A stretch of 64,000 bases of DNA from VAZQ01 sp036555745 (GTDB lineage Bacteria; Pseudomonadota; Alphaproteobacteria; Rhizobiales; Xanthobacteraceae): assembly GCA_036555745.1 (NCBI GenBank), contig DATBKV010000112.1, positions 1 to 64,000 of the forward strand. Reading direction: 5' to 3'. Each line of letters begins with the position of its first letter. The stretch's first letter is position 1. The position numbers and the translations under genes were made by a program. Under the pieces are notes generated by a model. That model had not been told where the DNA came from and made no database searches. It was given only the letters and a program-made list of their open reading frames with translations. Shown here in pieces: positions 55,103-62,929 of this stretch.

Positions 55103-56269
55103 TCACCGCGGCGCGAGCTGCGCAATGAGCTCGTTGACCGCCGCGGCCATCGTCAGTGCGGCGCCGAAATCGAACTTGTTGATCGCGATGAAGACGCCGA
55201 CCCCGCGCGTCGGCGCGAAGGCGGTATAGGAGAAGATGCCCTGCAAGCCGCCGGCCTTCTGCAGGATCAACGGACGGTCGCCGCGCGGCGCCATGATGAC
55301 CCAGCCCAGCCCCATGGCGTCCATGCGGCCGGATTCGTCGAGCCCGTAGACCGGATCGAGCCCATCGCGCGGCAGATAGGCGGCGTGATCGAGCAGCCGG
55401 ATTTCCGCCCGATCGGCGGCGAACCGGTCGAGGTGCCAGGACAGCCAGCGCAGGATGTCGCTCGGGGTCGAGTAGAGGCCGCTGGCGCCCGCCGCGATCA
55501 GCGGCGTCTTCACGTCCGGGAGCGGCTTGCCATCGAAGCCGTGTCCCTGCAGCAGCCGCGCGTCATCACCGGTGCGCAGCGCCAGCACGCTGTCGCGCAG
55601 GCCGGCCGGATCGAGCACGAGCTCCTTGAGCAGCACGTTGTACGGCTTGCCCGCGGCGTGCGCCAGCGCCGCTCCAAGCAGGTCGAATCCGAAGTTGGAG
55701 TAGAGCACGCCGGTGCCGGGTGCAAACAGCAGCGGATCGGACGCGAGCGCCTTGCCGTAAGCTTCCGGCGTCAAGGTCGAGAACGGGTCATCCGGCGGGC
55801 CAGGCTCGCGCTCGACCTCGCGCGGCAACCCCGAGGAATGCGTCGCCAGGTCGATCAATCTGATCTGATGGCCGCTGCGGACGGGAACGCTGACGTTCCA
55901 GCCGAGGCGGTCCTGCAGGCGGTCGCTAAAGCTTACGGTCCTGCCGGCGACGAGCGCGGCGAGGACCTGCCCCGTGAACGCCTTGCTCAGTGATCCCACG
56001 CGCAGCATCGTATTGCCGTCCGGAGGCTTGCCCGACCCGTCCGAGGTCTCCCCGAAGCCGAAGACCGCGGTCTCGTCGTTGCGCACGGCGGCGATGACCA
56101 GCGCGGGAACATGGCTCTGCAGAAAGAGCACGTTGCCGGTGAATTCAACAGTCTCCTCCAGCAGCCTGTCGGCCGCGCGCGCCCCCGTTGCCGACGCGAG
56201 CACGAGCCCGATCGCCGCAGCAAGCAGAGCCCAGCTTCGGGAGCGCGGCACCGGCTTCCCCGGCGTCAT
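55103..56269 (-). CDS. Exported serine hydrolase, class C beta-lactamase/DD-peptidase-like
   Basis: 388 residues with a signal peptide (cleaved near GARAAD, residue 33) and a serine beta-lactamase fold. The SxxK motif is S93-L-S-K96 (VGSLSKAFTG) and the Tyr motif is YSN (GVLYSNFGFDLLG). A Lys-type KAGG occurs near the C-terminus. Members may be beta-lactamases, D-amino-acid peptidases or esterases; the exact role is unknown. The ATG at 56269 avoids an upstream extension that reads through a palindromic repeat. Confidence 0.88.
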   Translation of the reverse strand: MTPGKPVPRSRSWALLAAAIGLVLASATGARAADRLLEETVEFTGNVLFLQSHVPALVIAAVRNDETAVFGFGETSDGSGKPPDGNTMLRVGSLSKAFTGQVLAALVAGRTVSFSDRLQDRLGWNVSVPVRSGHQIRLIDLATHSSGLPREVEREPGPPDDPFSTLTPEAYGKALASDPLLFAPGTGVLYSNFGFDLLGAALAHAAGKPYNVLLKELVLDPAGLRDSVLALRTGDDARLLQGHGFDGKPLPDVKTPLIAAGASGLYSTPSDILRWLSWHLDRFAADRAEIRLLDHAAYLPRDGLDPVYGLDESGRMDAMGLGWVIMAPRGDRPLILQKAGGLQGIFSYTAFAPTRGVGVFIAINKFDFGAALTMAAAVNELIAQLAPR

Positions 56270-56350
56270 GATGCGCGGCTCGTCGATCGCCACCCTGGAG
56301 CGCGTCCCCGACTGGATGGAATCGCGTTGCGCTCTGGATTTCTTGATTTG

Positions 56351-56396
56351 GCGCATGCCCTCGAAAAACCGGTTCCCACTTTTCTGGGACATGCGC
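56351..56396. repeat. Interspersed palindromic repeat, copy B
   Basis: Arms GCGCATGCCC (56351-56360) and GGGACATGCGC (56386-56396) pair with one bulged base, around the same GAAAAACCGGTTCCCACTTTTC core as copies A and C. It lies directly after the LysE-family stop codon: its last base is the first base of the stop complement. The preceding GCTCTGGATT (56331-56340) is also shared with copy A (22180-22189, with one base shift). Confidence 0.85.
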
Positions 56397-57007
56397 TAGC
56401 GCTCGGCCAACGCGAGCCTGGCGCCGAGCGCGACGAACGCCGCGGCGAAGGTGCGCCGCATCCAGGTCAGCACCTTCGGACGCGAGATCACGTGGTTGCG
56501 GACGGAAGCCGCGAACAAGCCGTAGCCGACGAATACGACGAAGGTCAGGGCCATGAAAACCACGCTCAGCATGAACATATGCGAGAGCGGATGCGGTTCG
56601 TTGCCGCTCACGAACTGCGGCAGGAAGGCGAGAAAGAAGATCGACAGCTTCGGATTGAGGACGTTGATCAGGATGGCGTTGACAATCACCTGAAGGGCCG
56701 AGCGGGCGCCGCCCTGCTGCTCCACCTGCAGCGCGCCGTGCTCCCTGAGCGCGCTCCACGCCAAGTAGAGGAGGTAGGCCACGCCCAGGTATTTCAGGGT
56801 CTGGAAGGCCAGCGCGCTGGCATGCAGCAACGCCGCCAAGCCCAGGATCGCGGCGGCCATGTGCGGGACGATGCCGAGCGTGCATCCGAGCGCCGCGATC
56901 ACGCTGGCGCGCGAGCCGCGCGCCAGCCCGGCCGCCAGAGTGTAGAGAACCCCGGTCCCCGGCGACACGATGACGACGAGCGAGGTCAACAGAAATTCGA
57001 CGCTCAC
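56396..57007 (-). CDS. LysE/RhtB-family amino-acid exporter
   Basis: 203 residues with about six hydrophobic segments. VVIVSPGTGVLYTLAAGLARG near the start is the LysE/RhtB family mark, followed by YLGVAYLLYLAWSALRE, NAILINVLNPKLSIFFLAFLPQF and a C-terminal helix. It would export an amino acid or homoserine lactone-like compound. Its stop is adjacent to a palindromic repeat that separates it from the serine hydrolase gene. Ligand not known. Confidence 0.92.
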   Translation of the reverse strand: MSVEFLLTSLVVIVSPGTGVLYTLAAGLARGSRASVIAALGCTLGIVPHMAAAILGLAALLHASALAFQTLKYLGVAYLLYLAWSALREHGALQVEQQGGARSALQVIVNAILINVLNPKLSIFFLAFLPQFVSGNEPHPLSHMFMLSVVFMALTFVVFVGYGLFAASVRNHVISRPKVLTWMRRTFAAAFVALGARLALAER

Positions 57008-57355
57008 GGCGGCTTTCTCCGGTCTATGATCGATGTCGTTGAGTCGTACTTCCTGCTTAAAGGCAATAGCCCATCATCCGGCGGCGAGCACGGTGGGACC
57101 ATGCGTTGGTGAGGTCGCTCGCCGGGGTCCGCCCCTTCCTCCAACTCGCCGAATCGCGGGGTTTTGAGGCACTGCGCCCATGGTTAAGGAATTGATCCAA
57201 CCTCCCACGCGTCGTCAGCCAGGGTCAAGCCGGGCGAAATTGCGGGGCAAACTTCGCTATTCCGCCGCAGTTCGTCGCGATGATCCTGGTCGATGGCCAT
57301 GCCGCTCTGGTAGGCTTGCGCCTGCCGGCAAGCACTAGACCCAGCGGATTCGTTC
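57008..57355. promoter_or_regulatory. Divergent region between LysE and the ClpP-fold gene
   Basis: 348 bases between two divergent starts; both promoters should lie here. No palindrome matching the TGTGA boxes seen further right, no repeat and no RNA gene were recognised. Confidence 0.4.
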
Positions 57356-58039
57356 ATGCCGAATGTCCTAACAGTCGTGGCGTTGGGGACGCTGTGCCTG
57401 ATGAGCCTCGCTCATCCGTCCCTGCTCGCCGCCCAGGAAGCCGCGGACCAGAAAGCACAGGGCAACGCCAGCATTTACAACCTCGATCGCGACGCCGGCA
57501 CCGGCGGCGTCGCGATCGACGGACCGATCGACAAGAGCGTGGCAAGCCACGCCATTGAGCTTATGAAGTCGATCCGTCCCGACGTGAACGAGCTGATGAT
57601 CTATCTCGATTCTTCAGGCGGCGATCCCGTGGCGGCAATGGAGCTCGGCGAGGAGATCAGGAAACAGTGGGCCTTGACGGTCGTCGACGACGAGGCCGAG
57701 TGCCTCGGTGCTTGCGTGCTGGTTCTGGCGGCAGGGGTGCGGCGCAGCCCGGCGGCCGACAAGGTCGGGCTCTACCGACCGTCTTTCGATGCGAAGGAGC
57801 CGGCGCACGATCGCTCCGGCAAAAATGCCGCGGCGCTGACGAAAAAGATGCAAATCTACCTCGCCCACATGGGCATGCCTGACCGTCTGTTCAAGGAAAT
57901 GATGCAGCGACCGCCTGGCAAGGCGCTGATGCTCGATGGCGGCCGCCTCAAGGCGCTCGGTCTCGAAGGCGTCTACCCCGCCTATGAGCAGTGGTTGCGC
58001 GCCAACGCCAACCAACAGCCGCCGCGGCAATCGAACTAA
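57356..58039 (+). CDS. Exported ClpP/crotonase-fold protein (COG3904-like), lacking the Ser nucleophile
   Basis: 227 residues with a signal peptide (cleaved near LLAAQE) and a ClpP-like core. IYLDSSGGDPVAAMELGEEI (about 82-101) matches the ClpP/Sds oxyanion strand and loop. The position of the ClpP serine (ASMGA) is occupied by CLGAC (C116-C120), so the usual Ser is Gly. It is therefore either non-catalytic or uses another residue. COG3904 members are periplasmic proteins of unknown function. It stands alone just upstream of the sigma-factor region. Confidence 0.8.
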   Translation: MPNVLTVVALGTLCLMSLAHPSLLAAQEAADQKAQGNASIYNLDRDAGTGGVAIDGPIDKSVASHAIELMKSIRPDVNELMIYLDSSGGDPVAAMELGEEIRKQWALTVVDDEAECLGACVLVLAAGVRRSPAADKVGLYRPSFDAKEPAHDRSGKNAAALTKKMQIYLAHMGMPDRLFKEMMQRPPGKALMLDGGRLKALGLEGVYPAYEQWLRANANQQPPRQSN

Positions 58040-58339
58040 GCATCTGGCGTAAGACCCCGCCGGGCCGACTGCACGTCCGCGCCCATAGCGATCGATCTCG
58101 ATCCGAGTACAACGCTGGGCCGCTAGAGTCCGGCGCTATCTCCATTTCGATCGCGCCTCGCGCCGAGGTGGTGGCCCGGCGGAGGACGCCAGCTACGCGC
58201 TTCCGTCCGTATTCCGAGGATCACCGCGGCGAAGCGCCTGCAGCCGGCTCAAAAAGCTCCCCCTCTGTGAAGTGGTTAACAAAAGGTTTCCCGCGCTCGC
58301 TTTAGGCATCTCGGTAGGCCGAAAACAGGGGAGCTACCG
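58040..58339. promoter_or_regulatory. Upstream region of the ECF sigma factor gene
   Basis: 300 bases without a gene. The only feature noted is the palindrome TGTGAAGTGGTTAACA at 58266-58281 (listed separately). Promoter boxes cannot be told with confidence. Confidence 0.45.
58266..58281. promoter_or_regulatory. TGTGA-N6-TCACA-like box, site 1 (one mismatch)
   Basis: TGTGA-AGTGGT-TAACA: one mismatch to TGTGA-N6-TCACA, the consensus of Crp-type regulators. Its centre is 66 bases upstream of the sigma-factor ATG. Confidence 0.5.
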
Positions 58340-58954
58340 ATGCGCAACGATCTTGCCTGGCCGAAGCCGGACGCGACAGCCGGCCGGCCTTCGGGCAAAG
58401 CCCGCGACGTCTCGGACGAGACGCTGGTGGAGAGGATCGCCTCGGGCAACCGGCTCGCGATGCAGGCCTTGTTCACGCGACACAATGCGCGGGTCTACCG
58501 CTTTATTCTCCGCCTCGTGCAGGACAGCGCGCTGGCGGAGGACCTCACCAGCGAGGTGTTCCTGGGCGTGTGGCAGCAGGCCCACCGGTTCGAGGCGCGC
58601 TCGGCGGTGACGACATGGCTCTTGGCCATCGCTCGCTACAAGGCGCTTGCCGAGCTGCGGCGCCGTGCCGAACCGGCCGCCGAGGAGGCGACCGAGGCGG
58701 CCGATCCTGCCGACGATCCGGAAACGGTGCTCGCCGCCAGGCGTCGTGGTGAGATCCTGCGAAAGTGCCTCGGCGCACTTTCGCGCGAGCATCGGGAGAT
58801 CATCGACCTCGTTTATTACCACGAGAAGTCCGTGCAAGAGGTCGCGCGCATCGTCGGCATTCCGGGCAACACGGTTAAGACCCGGATGTTCTACGCGCGC
58901 CGGAGACTGTCGGAGCTGCTGACGGCGGAAGGCCTAGTCGGAGCGCTCTCCTAG
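58340..58954 (+). CDS. ECF-type RNA polymerase sigma factor
   Basis: 204 residues with sigma region 2 (about 30-95: MQALFTRHNARVYRFILRLVQ, EDLTSEVFLGVWQ) and region 4 (about 140-195: LSREHREIIDLVYYHEKS, NTVKTRMFYARRRLSEL). It lacks regions 1 and 3, as in ECF sigma factors. No anti-sigma gene (zinc-type or membrane) follows; the next gene is a 75-residue zinc-ribbon-like protein. The TGTGA box at 58266-58281 suggests Crp-type control. Confidence 0.93.
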   Translation: MRNDLAWPKPDATAGRPSGKARDVSDETLVERIASGNRLAMQALFTRHNARVYRFILRLVQDSALAEDLTSEVFLGVWQQAHRFEARSAVTTWLLAIARYKALAELRRRAEPAAEEATEAADPADDPETVLAARRRGEILRKCLGALSREHREIIDLVYYHEKSVQEVARIVGIPGNTVKTRMFYARRRLSELLTAEGLVGALS

Positions 58955-59078
58955 CACGTGACCCTCGGCTCGAGGTCATGCTTTAACCCGCACGTCAAAC
59001 GTCGTTGCTGCCGCCCCGGCACGACGGTGCTCACATAATTTCACTTCTCCCTGATGGAATTGCGGAAATCGCCGCCTG

Positions 59079-59094
59079 TGTGAACTAGTTCACA
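59079..59094. promoter_or_regulatory. Perfect TGTGA-N6-TCACA palindrome, site 2
   Basis: TGTGAACTAGTTCACA is a perfect 16-base palindrome and an exact match to the Crp consensus. Its centre lies 70 bases upstream of the small zinc-protein ATG at 59157. Confidence 0.75.
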
Positions 59095-59156
59095 TAACGC
59101 GCCGAAATGCCCATGCAACGGTTCCCGACGTGGGCTTTTGGTGATCGGTGGGGATC

Positions 59157-59384
59157 ATGTCCGCTTCAGACGACGCGCAACGCTGCGATTTTTGCAGGAT
59201 TGGTCAGGTGATGCGGCAAAACCAGCAGATCGCATTCCGTCAATGGACCAACAAAGGCTATGTGCACTGTCAGGCAGAAGTCTCGATTGGCGTCTGCAAC
59301 CACTGCGGGGCGAGGCACTGGAACGAGGACGCCGAAGCGATCATCGAGGATGCGGTGCGACGGGAATACGACAAGCTGCCATAG
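59157..59384 (+). CDS. Small zinc-ribbon-like protein (CxxC...CxxC)
   Basis: 75 residues with CDFC near the N-terminus (RCDFCRIG) and CNHC in the middle (VCNHCGARHW), two knuckles that could bind one zinc. The spacing resembles the YgiT-type zinc finger, but no MqsA-like DNA-binding domain follows and no toxin gene is adjacent. A GGTGGGG stretch precedes the ATG at 59157. It lies 200 bases after the sigma factor and may be part of the same regulatory unit. Confidence 0.7.
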   Translation: MSASDDAQRCDFCRIGQVMRQNQQIAFRQWTNKGYVHCQAEVSIGVCNHCGARHWNEDAEAIIEDAVRREYDKLP

Positions 59385-59414
59385 CCGCATGGATGGCCGC
59401 GGCGGCAGCCTCTG

Positions 59415-59461
59415 AGCATGATCTTTTCCGAAAACCGGTACCCACTTTTCGGGATCATGCT
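59415..59461. repeat. Interspersed palindromic repeat, copy C
   Basis: Arms AGCATGATC (59415-59423) and GATCATGCT (59453-59461) are perfect complements; inner CGAAAA (59429-59434) and TTTTCG (59446-59451) pair around ACCGGTACCCAC-like bases. Its right end is 6 bases from the stop codon of the Crp/Fnr gene. Confidence 0.85.
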
Positions 59462-59467
59462 TCAGCC

Positions 59468-60202
59468 TCAGGAAGGATCGAGCTCCGAGCCCTCGGCGGC
59501 TACGGCATTGAGCTTGTCGTGGGCAATGATGCTCAGCCCGCCCCGCTCCAGGCGAATCCAGCCGCGCTTGGCCCATGCCCGCAATTGCTTGTTCGTGCTT
59601 TCGCGCGACTTGCCGATGATCTGGCTCAGCTCGCGTTGGGTGATGGCCACCCGCTTGGCGGGCGCGGCTTTGCTCTCGGCCGAGGTCAGCTCAAGCAGGG
59701 TCTTCGCCAGCCGCGTCGGCAGGTTCAGGAAGGTCACGTCTTGCACCTGCTCGCTGGTATGGCGCAGCCGCGAGCAGAGAATTTCGATGAATTTGAGCAT
59801 CACGTCGGGATGACTGCTCAGAAACGGAACGAAATCGCGGCGCTCGATCACGATCAGCTCGCACGGCAACATCGCGGTGGCGTCGGCGGTGCGCGGGCGG
59901 CCGTCGAGCAGGGCGATCTCGCCGAAGATCTCGCCTTCACGAAAGATGTTGAGCACGATGTCCTTGCCTTCGGCCGAGGCGACGCTGATCTTCACCGCCC
60001 CTGACAGCACGCCCATGAGGCCGGTGCCGGGATCTCCCTTGGCGAAGATGGCGGCTCCGCGCGCCACCTTGCGCGTCTTCATGTACGAGCCGAGATGCTC
60101 GATCACGCCCGGCGGGAGGTCGCGAAACAGAGGGTGATTGCGCAGCAGGGACAGCTTGTCCCGAACGCGCTCCACCGGCTGCTTGCCGCCTGCAGTCGAC
60201 AT
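59468..60202 (-). CDS. Crp/Fnr-family transcription regulator
   Basis: 244 residues. The N-terminal cyclic-nucleotide-binding-like domain (about 15-130) has a phosphate-binding cassette FGEIALLDGRPRTADATA with R104-T105, so a cNMP ligand is plausible. A long dimerisation helix follows (about 130-165). The C-terminal winged helix has the recognition helix GKSRESTNKQLRAW; R200, E201 and K205 correspond to the residues that read TGTGA in E. coli Crp. There are no clustered cysteines of Fnr type. The ATG at 60202 has an AGGGGGC site. Sites 1 to 4 nearby fit this DNA specificity. Confidence 0.9.
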   Translation of the reverse strand: MSTAGGKQPVERVRDKLSLLRNHPLFRDLPPGVIEHLGSYMKTRKVARGAAIFAKGDPGTGLMGVLSGAVKISVASAEGKDIVLNIFREGEIFGEIALLDGRPRTADATAMLPCELIVIERRDFVPFLSSHPDVMLKFIEILCSRLRHTSEQVQDVTFLNLPTRLAKTLLELTSAESKAAPAKRVAITQRELSQIIGKSRESTNKQLRAWAKRGWIRLERGGLSIIAHDKLNAVAAEGSELDPS

Positions 60203-60408
60203 GACGCCCCCTGCCTTGCGGTGGATTCGCCGGCGATTCTGGACGCGCGGCAGGTACCCGATCGCAGCCGAATCCACCGAACCGGCATCACTATAGCTCA
60301 AGGCTATCGGGAGGGCGGCGCCTTTTTTGCGGCAGCCGTGTCGCGCCGCCTGCATTAGATACCGCGGCCTCCTCCGCACCGGCTGGCGAAGGCCGATCGA
60401 AGCTCGCA

Positions 60409-60424
60409 TGTGAGCCACTTCACA
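60409..60424. promoter_or_regulatory. TGTGA-N6-TCACA box, site 3
   Basis: TGTGA-GCCACT-TCACA, an exact match to the Crp half-sites, lies between the divergent Crp/Fnr gene (214 bases from its ATG) and the membrane-anchored protein gene (centre 82 bases before the ATG at 60499). It may control one or both genes. Confidence 0.7.
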
Positions 60425-60498
60425 CTGCCATCGTGTGGCCGGCGCTAACGTTTCTTCGCTACGGCGACCCGCGCGTCACCTTGGGGCTTGGACAACAG

Positions 60499-60972
60499 AT
60501 GGATTTGCCAGACGCAAGTGCAGCCGTCTCCGCAACCCCGGCCTTGCAGCCCGCGCCCGGGCTCGGGCAGCCCCTGGCCGAGCTTCTGGCTCGACGCCGA
60601 ACCTGGCTGCCGTGGTCCTTCGTGGTGCTCTCGACCGCGTGCATCGGCGTGCTGATCTGGGTGAGCATTCTCGGATCGCGCGGCTGCGGGATCCCACCGA
60701 TCTCGCTCGGTCGCAGTTCCGACCTGTCCGTCGCCCTCAGCGCCAACACACCGTGCGCGATCCTGGTCAAGCCTCCCAGCGCGCCCATCGATGCGATTTC
60801 CATCGATGCGCCGCCTCAGCACGGAACGCTCACGTCGCGCGGCCGTACCGGGGTCGTCTACCGGCCCCATCCGGGATTCAAAGGCAGCGACGCGTTCGCC
60901 TTCTCGCTGCACCGCCGATCCGATGCGACACCCCAGTCGTTCCCGATCCACGTCCGAATGGTGGTCAACTAG
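60499..60972 (+). CDS. Membrane-anchored protein with Ig/cadherin-like repeat
   Basis: 157 residues: a cytoplasmic Ala/Pro-rich stretch, one membrane helix (WLPWSFVVLSTACIGVLIWV, about 37-56), a linker with two Cys and a final domain whose APPQHGTLTSRG and YRPHPGFKGSDAFAFSL phrases are typical of cadherin-like or Ig-like tandem repeats on secreted proteins. The ATG at 60499 is preferred because an upstream GTG at 60433 would begin only 9 bases from the TGTGA box. Function unknown. Confidence 0.7.
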   Translation: MDLPDASAAVSATPALQPAPGLGQPLAELLARRRTWLPWSFVVLSTACIGVLIWVSILGSRGCGIPPISLGRSSDLSVALSANTPCAILVKPPSAPIDAISIDAPPQHGTLTSRGRTGVVYRPHPGFKGSDAFAFSLHRRSDATPQSFPIHVRMVVN

Positions 60973-61163
60973 CGCGCGTGCTCGCGACGTGCAATCAACA
61001 CGAGCGGCAAATTCGGTATGGTTCTTTTCCCGTCCGAACCCGCGCTTGCCTGCCGGCCGCGCGCAAGCCGCGCGCTGCTTCTTCTTCTGCCCTCCAAACC
61101 GATCGCGAACTACGAGCGCCGCTCCTCCCGCTCATTCGGCGCCTCCGGCGGACCGCATCTTCT

Positions 61164-61179
61164 GTGTGAACTGCCTCAC
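61164..61179. promoter_or_regulatory. TGTGA-N6-TCACC box, site 4 (one mismatch)
   Basis: TGTGA-ACTGCC-TCACC differs from the consensus by one base. Its centre is 72 bases upstream of the LysR-like ATG at 61244, nearly the same spacing as sites 1 and 2. Confidence 0.5.
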
Positions 61180-61243
61180 CGTGCAGCGACGGCAGAACTG
61201 GCATGCTGCACTCACGCCTCATGCCTGCTGGGAGTCCGAACAC

Positions 61244-61561
61244 ATGCAAATGCATCAGATCCGCTATTTCCTGGCGCTGTGCGACGCACGCAACTTCACA
61301 CGTGCCGCCAGACGTTGCGGCGTTTCCCAGCCCTCGTTGACCAATGCCATCGGGGCGCTGGAGCGCGAGCTGGGCGGCGCGTTGTTCGCACGCCGTCCCG
61401 TCGTCGCGCTCACCGCGCTCGGCCACGCGGTCTACCCGTATCTGAGCCTCGTTGCGGAAAACGCCGGTCGAGCGCAGGCCGCTGCGCGCTCGCTCACCGG
61501 CATGCGCGCGACCAGCGTGGAGGCGGCCGCCGTGCAGCAAGTGGCGGGGAGGTCGTTATGA
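61244..61561 (+). CDS. LysR-type regulator reduced to its DNA-binding domain
   Basis: 105 residues. It has the LysR helix-turn-helix HQIRYFLALCDARNFTRAAR and VSQPSLTNAIGALERELGG followed by the linker helix, but no effector-binding domain. The stop overlaps the ATG of the next gene, so the short length is not from frameshift damage visible in this gene. A GGAG site lies 9 bases before the ATG. It may bind DNA as a competitor of full-length LysR proteins or form a minimal regulator. Confidence 0.85.
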   Translation: MQMHQIRYFLALCDARNFTRAARRCGVSQPSLTNAIGALERELGGALFARRPVVALTALGHAVYPYLSLVAENAGRAQAAARSLTGMRATSVEAAAVQQVAGRSL

Positions 61562-61854
61562 TCATCGACGCAGCCGTCGCCGCGCTGGCCGTCGCCTTCC
61601 TCAGTCTCGTCGCGCTCGGGCACCTCCTGCTCGTCGCCGCGATCTGCAAATGCGTGCGCTCCGACGACGTCGGCGGCCGCGGTCGCCGGGTCACTGCCCG
61701 GCCGGCGTGGCAGGCCGGGGGGCCGAGGCCGCTGCCAGCGCAGTGGAGCTCGAACAGAGATACGCGGCGGGCACGAGCGGCGCGCCCCGCATGCAGCGGC
61801 GCCGTGATCGCGCTTTTTCCGCACAGCCCGCCGCGGCCCGAACTCCTGCCATAG
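61558..61854 (+). CDS. Small single-pass membrane protein coupled to the LysR-like gene
   Basis: 98 residues starting MIIDAAVAALAVAFLSLVAL with one hydrophobic segment (about 3-32) and a Cys-containing juxtamembrane region (AAICKCVRSDD), then a basic, Pro/Arg-rich tail. Its ATG overlaps the LysR-like stop by 4 bases (ATGA) and is preceded by an excellent GGGGAGG site. I do not recognise a family. The coupling suggests the two proteins work together. Confidence 0.65.
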   Translation: MIIDAAVAALAVAFLSLVALGHLLLVAAICKCVRSDDVGGRGRRVTARPAWQAGGPRPLPAQWSSNRDTRRARAARPACSGAVIALFPHSPPRPELLP

Positions 61855-61943
61855 TTGCCGGCAGCGAAGCGGCGCGACCCGCAACGGTGCGCGCCACCCG
61901 ACCGGCAAGCGCGCACAGGTATTCGGCGCACAATTGGTGACGG

Positions 61944-62801
61944 TCAGGCGCGCAAGGACGCGAGTCCATTGCTGAGCACGATCTCGTCTCGTCCGACCAC
62001 CCGGCACTGAAAGGAGACGCGCTCGCCCGCGGGCCACATCTCGGTGCGGATCGTCTCGCCCGGGAATACCGGACGCGAGAACCGCGCCTCGATGCTCTTG
62101 AGCCGCTGCGGCTGGTAATCCGCGCAGGCGCGCAGGATGGCATGCGCCGCAACCCCGAAGCTTGCCGCCCCGTGCAGGATCGGACGATCGAAACCCGCCT
62201 CCTTGGCACGCTGCGGGTCGGCGTGCAGCGGGTTCTCATCGCCGTTGAGGCGATAGAGCAGCGCGAGGTTGGGCGGCGTCGGCAGATCGCAGATTTTCTC
62301 CGGCGCCGTCGTCGGCACCGCATGCTGCGCCGGCGTTTGCGTCGCCTTGCCCCCGAAGCCGCCGTGCTTGCGCGCGAACGTGCTGTTGTCGACCGTCGCC
62401 ACCGCGGTTCCGTCCTCGGCCAGGAGCTCGCGGGTGTTGAGGATGATGGCGGCGTTGCCGGCGCCCTTGTCGATCACCTCCTTGACGCGCGGACGACTGA
62501 CGAGCCGCGCTTCCGGCGTCAGTGGGCGGTGCAGCACCACCTTGAGGTCCCCGGCGACCACCAGCCGCTCGTCGATGCCGAAGGCCGGATCGACCATGCG
62601 GCCGGGCCAGCCCAGCACCGCCGCCATGGTGGGAAACGCCTCGAGCCCCGCGCGCTCATATACGAATTTGAGCTCGCCCGGATCGAGCGGATGCATGCCG
62701 AGCCCGATGCCGAGCGCGTAAAAGATGCAATCGCGCGGTCCGTAGTTCACGGGAATGTCGGCCGGCCGGTAGGCCATGATGCGTTCGTAGTTCAACCCCA
62801 T
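61944..62801 (-). CDS. MaoC-type (R)-specific enoyl-CoA hydratase / acyl dehydratase
   Basis: 285 residues of the hotdog-fold hydratase 2 family. The signature LYRLNGDENPLHADPQRAK (about 182-200) holds catalytic D188 and H193, followed by AGFDRPILHGAASFG. The N-terminal half is a second, decayed hotdog repeat, as in peroxisomal-type double-hotdog hydratases. It would hydrate trans-2-enoyl-CoA to (R)-3-hydroxyacyl-CoA. It lies beside an acyl-CoA dehydrogenase gene on the same strand, so a fatty or branched acyl-CoA degradation step is likely. Confidence 0.92.
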   Translation of the reverse strand: MGLNYERIMAYRPADIPVNYGPRDCIFYALGIGLGMHPLDPGELKFVYERAGLEAFPTMAAVLGWPGRMVDPAFGIDERLVVAGDLKVVLHRPLTPEARLVSRPRVKEVIDKGAGNAAIILNTRELLAEDGTAVATVDNSTFARKHGGFGGKATQTPAQHAVPTTAPEKICDLPTPPNLALLYRLNGDENPLHADPQRAKEAGFDRPILHGAASFGVAAHAILRACADYQPQRLKSIEARFSRPVFPGETIRTEMWPAGERVSFQCRVVGRDEIVLSNGLASLRA

Positions 62802-62929
62802 GCTCGGCTCCGTAGGCGCCTCTTTCGCCGTTCACGCTGCATGTCAACTGCGAGATTGTGCTGGCCCCCGGATTGCCGGGTCAAGCCCGAGCGCGCTTAC
62901 ATGCATCTGTGCCTTTGGAGCGAAACAGC

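Noticed and set aside
56270..56392. N-terminal extension of the serine hydrolase gene
   Set aside because: It is encoded by the palindromic repeat and would precede the signal peptide, so it is not part of the protein.
61855..61943. TTGCCGG/CCGGCAA inverted repeat between convergent genes as a terminator
   Set aside because: Arms of 7 bases separated by about 40 bases without a T-tract; too weak to call.
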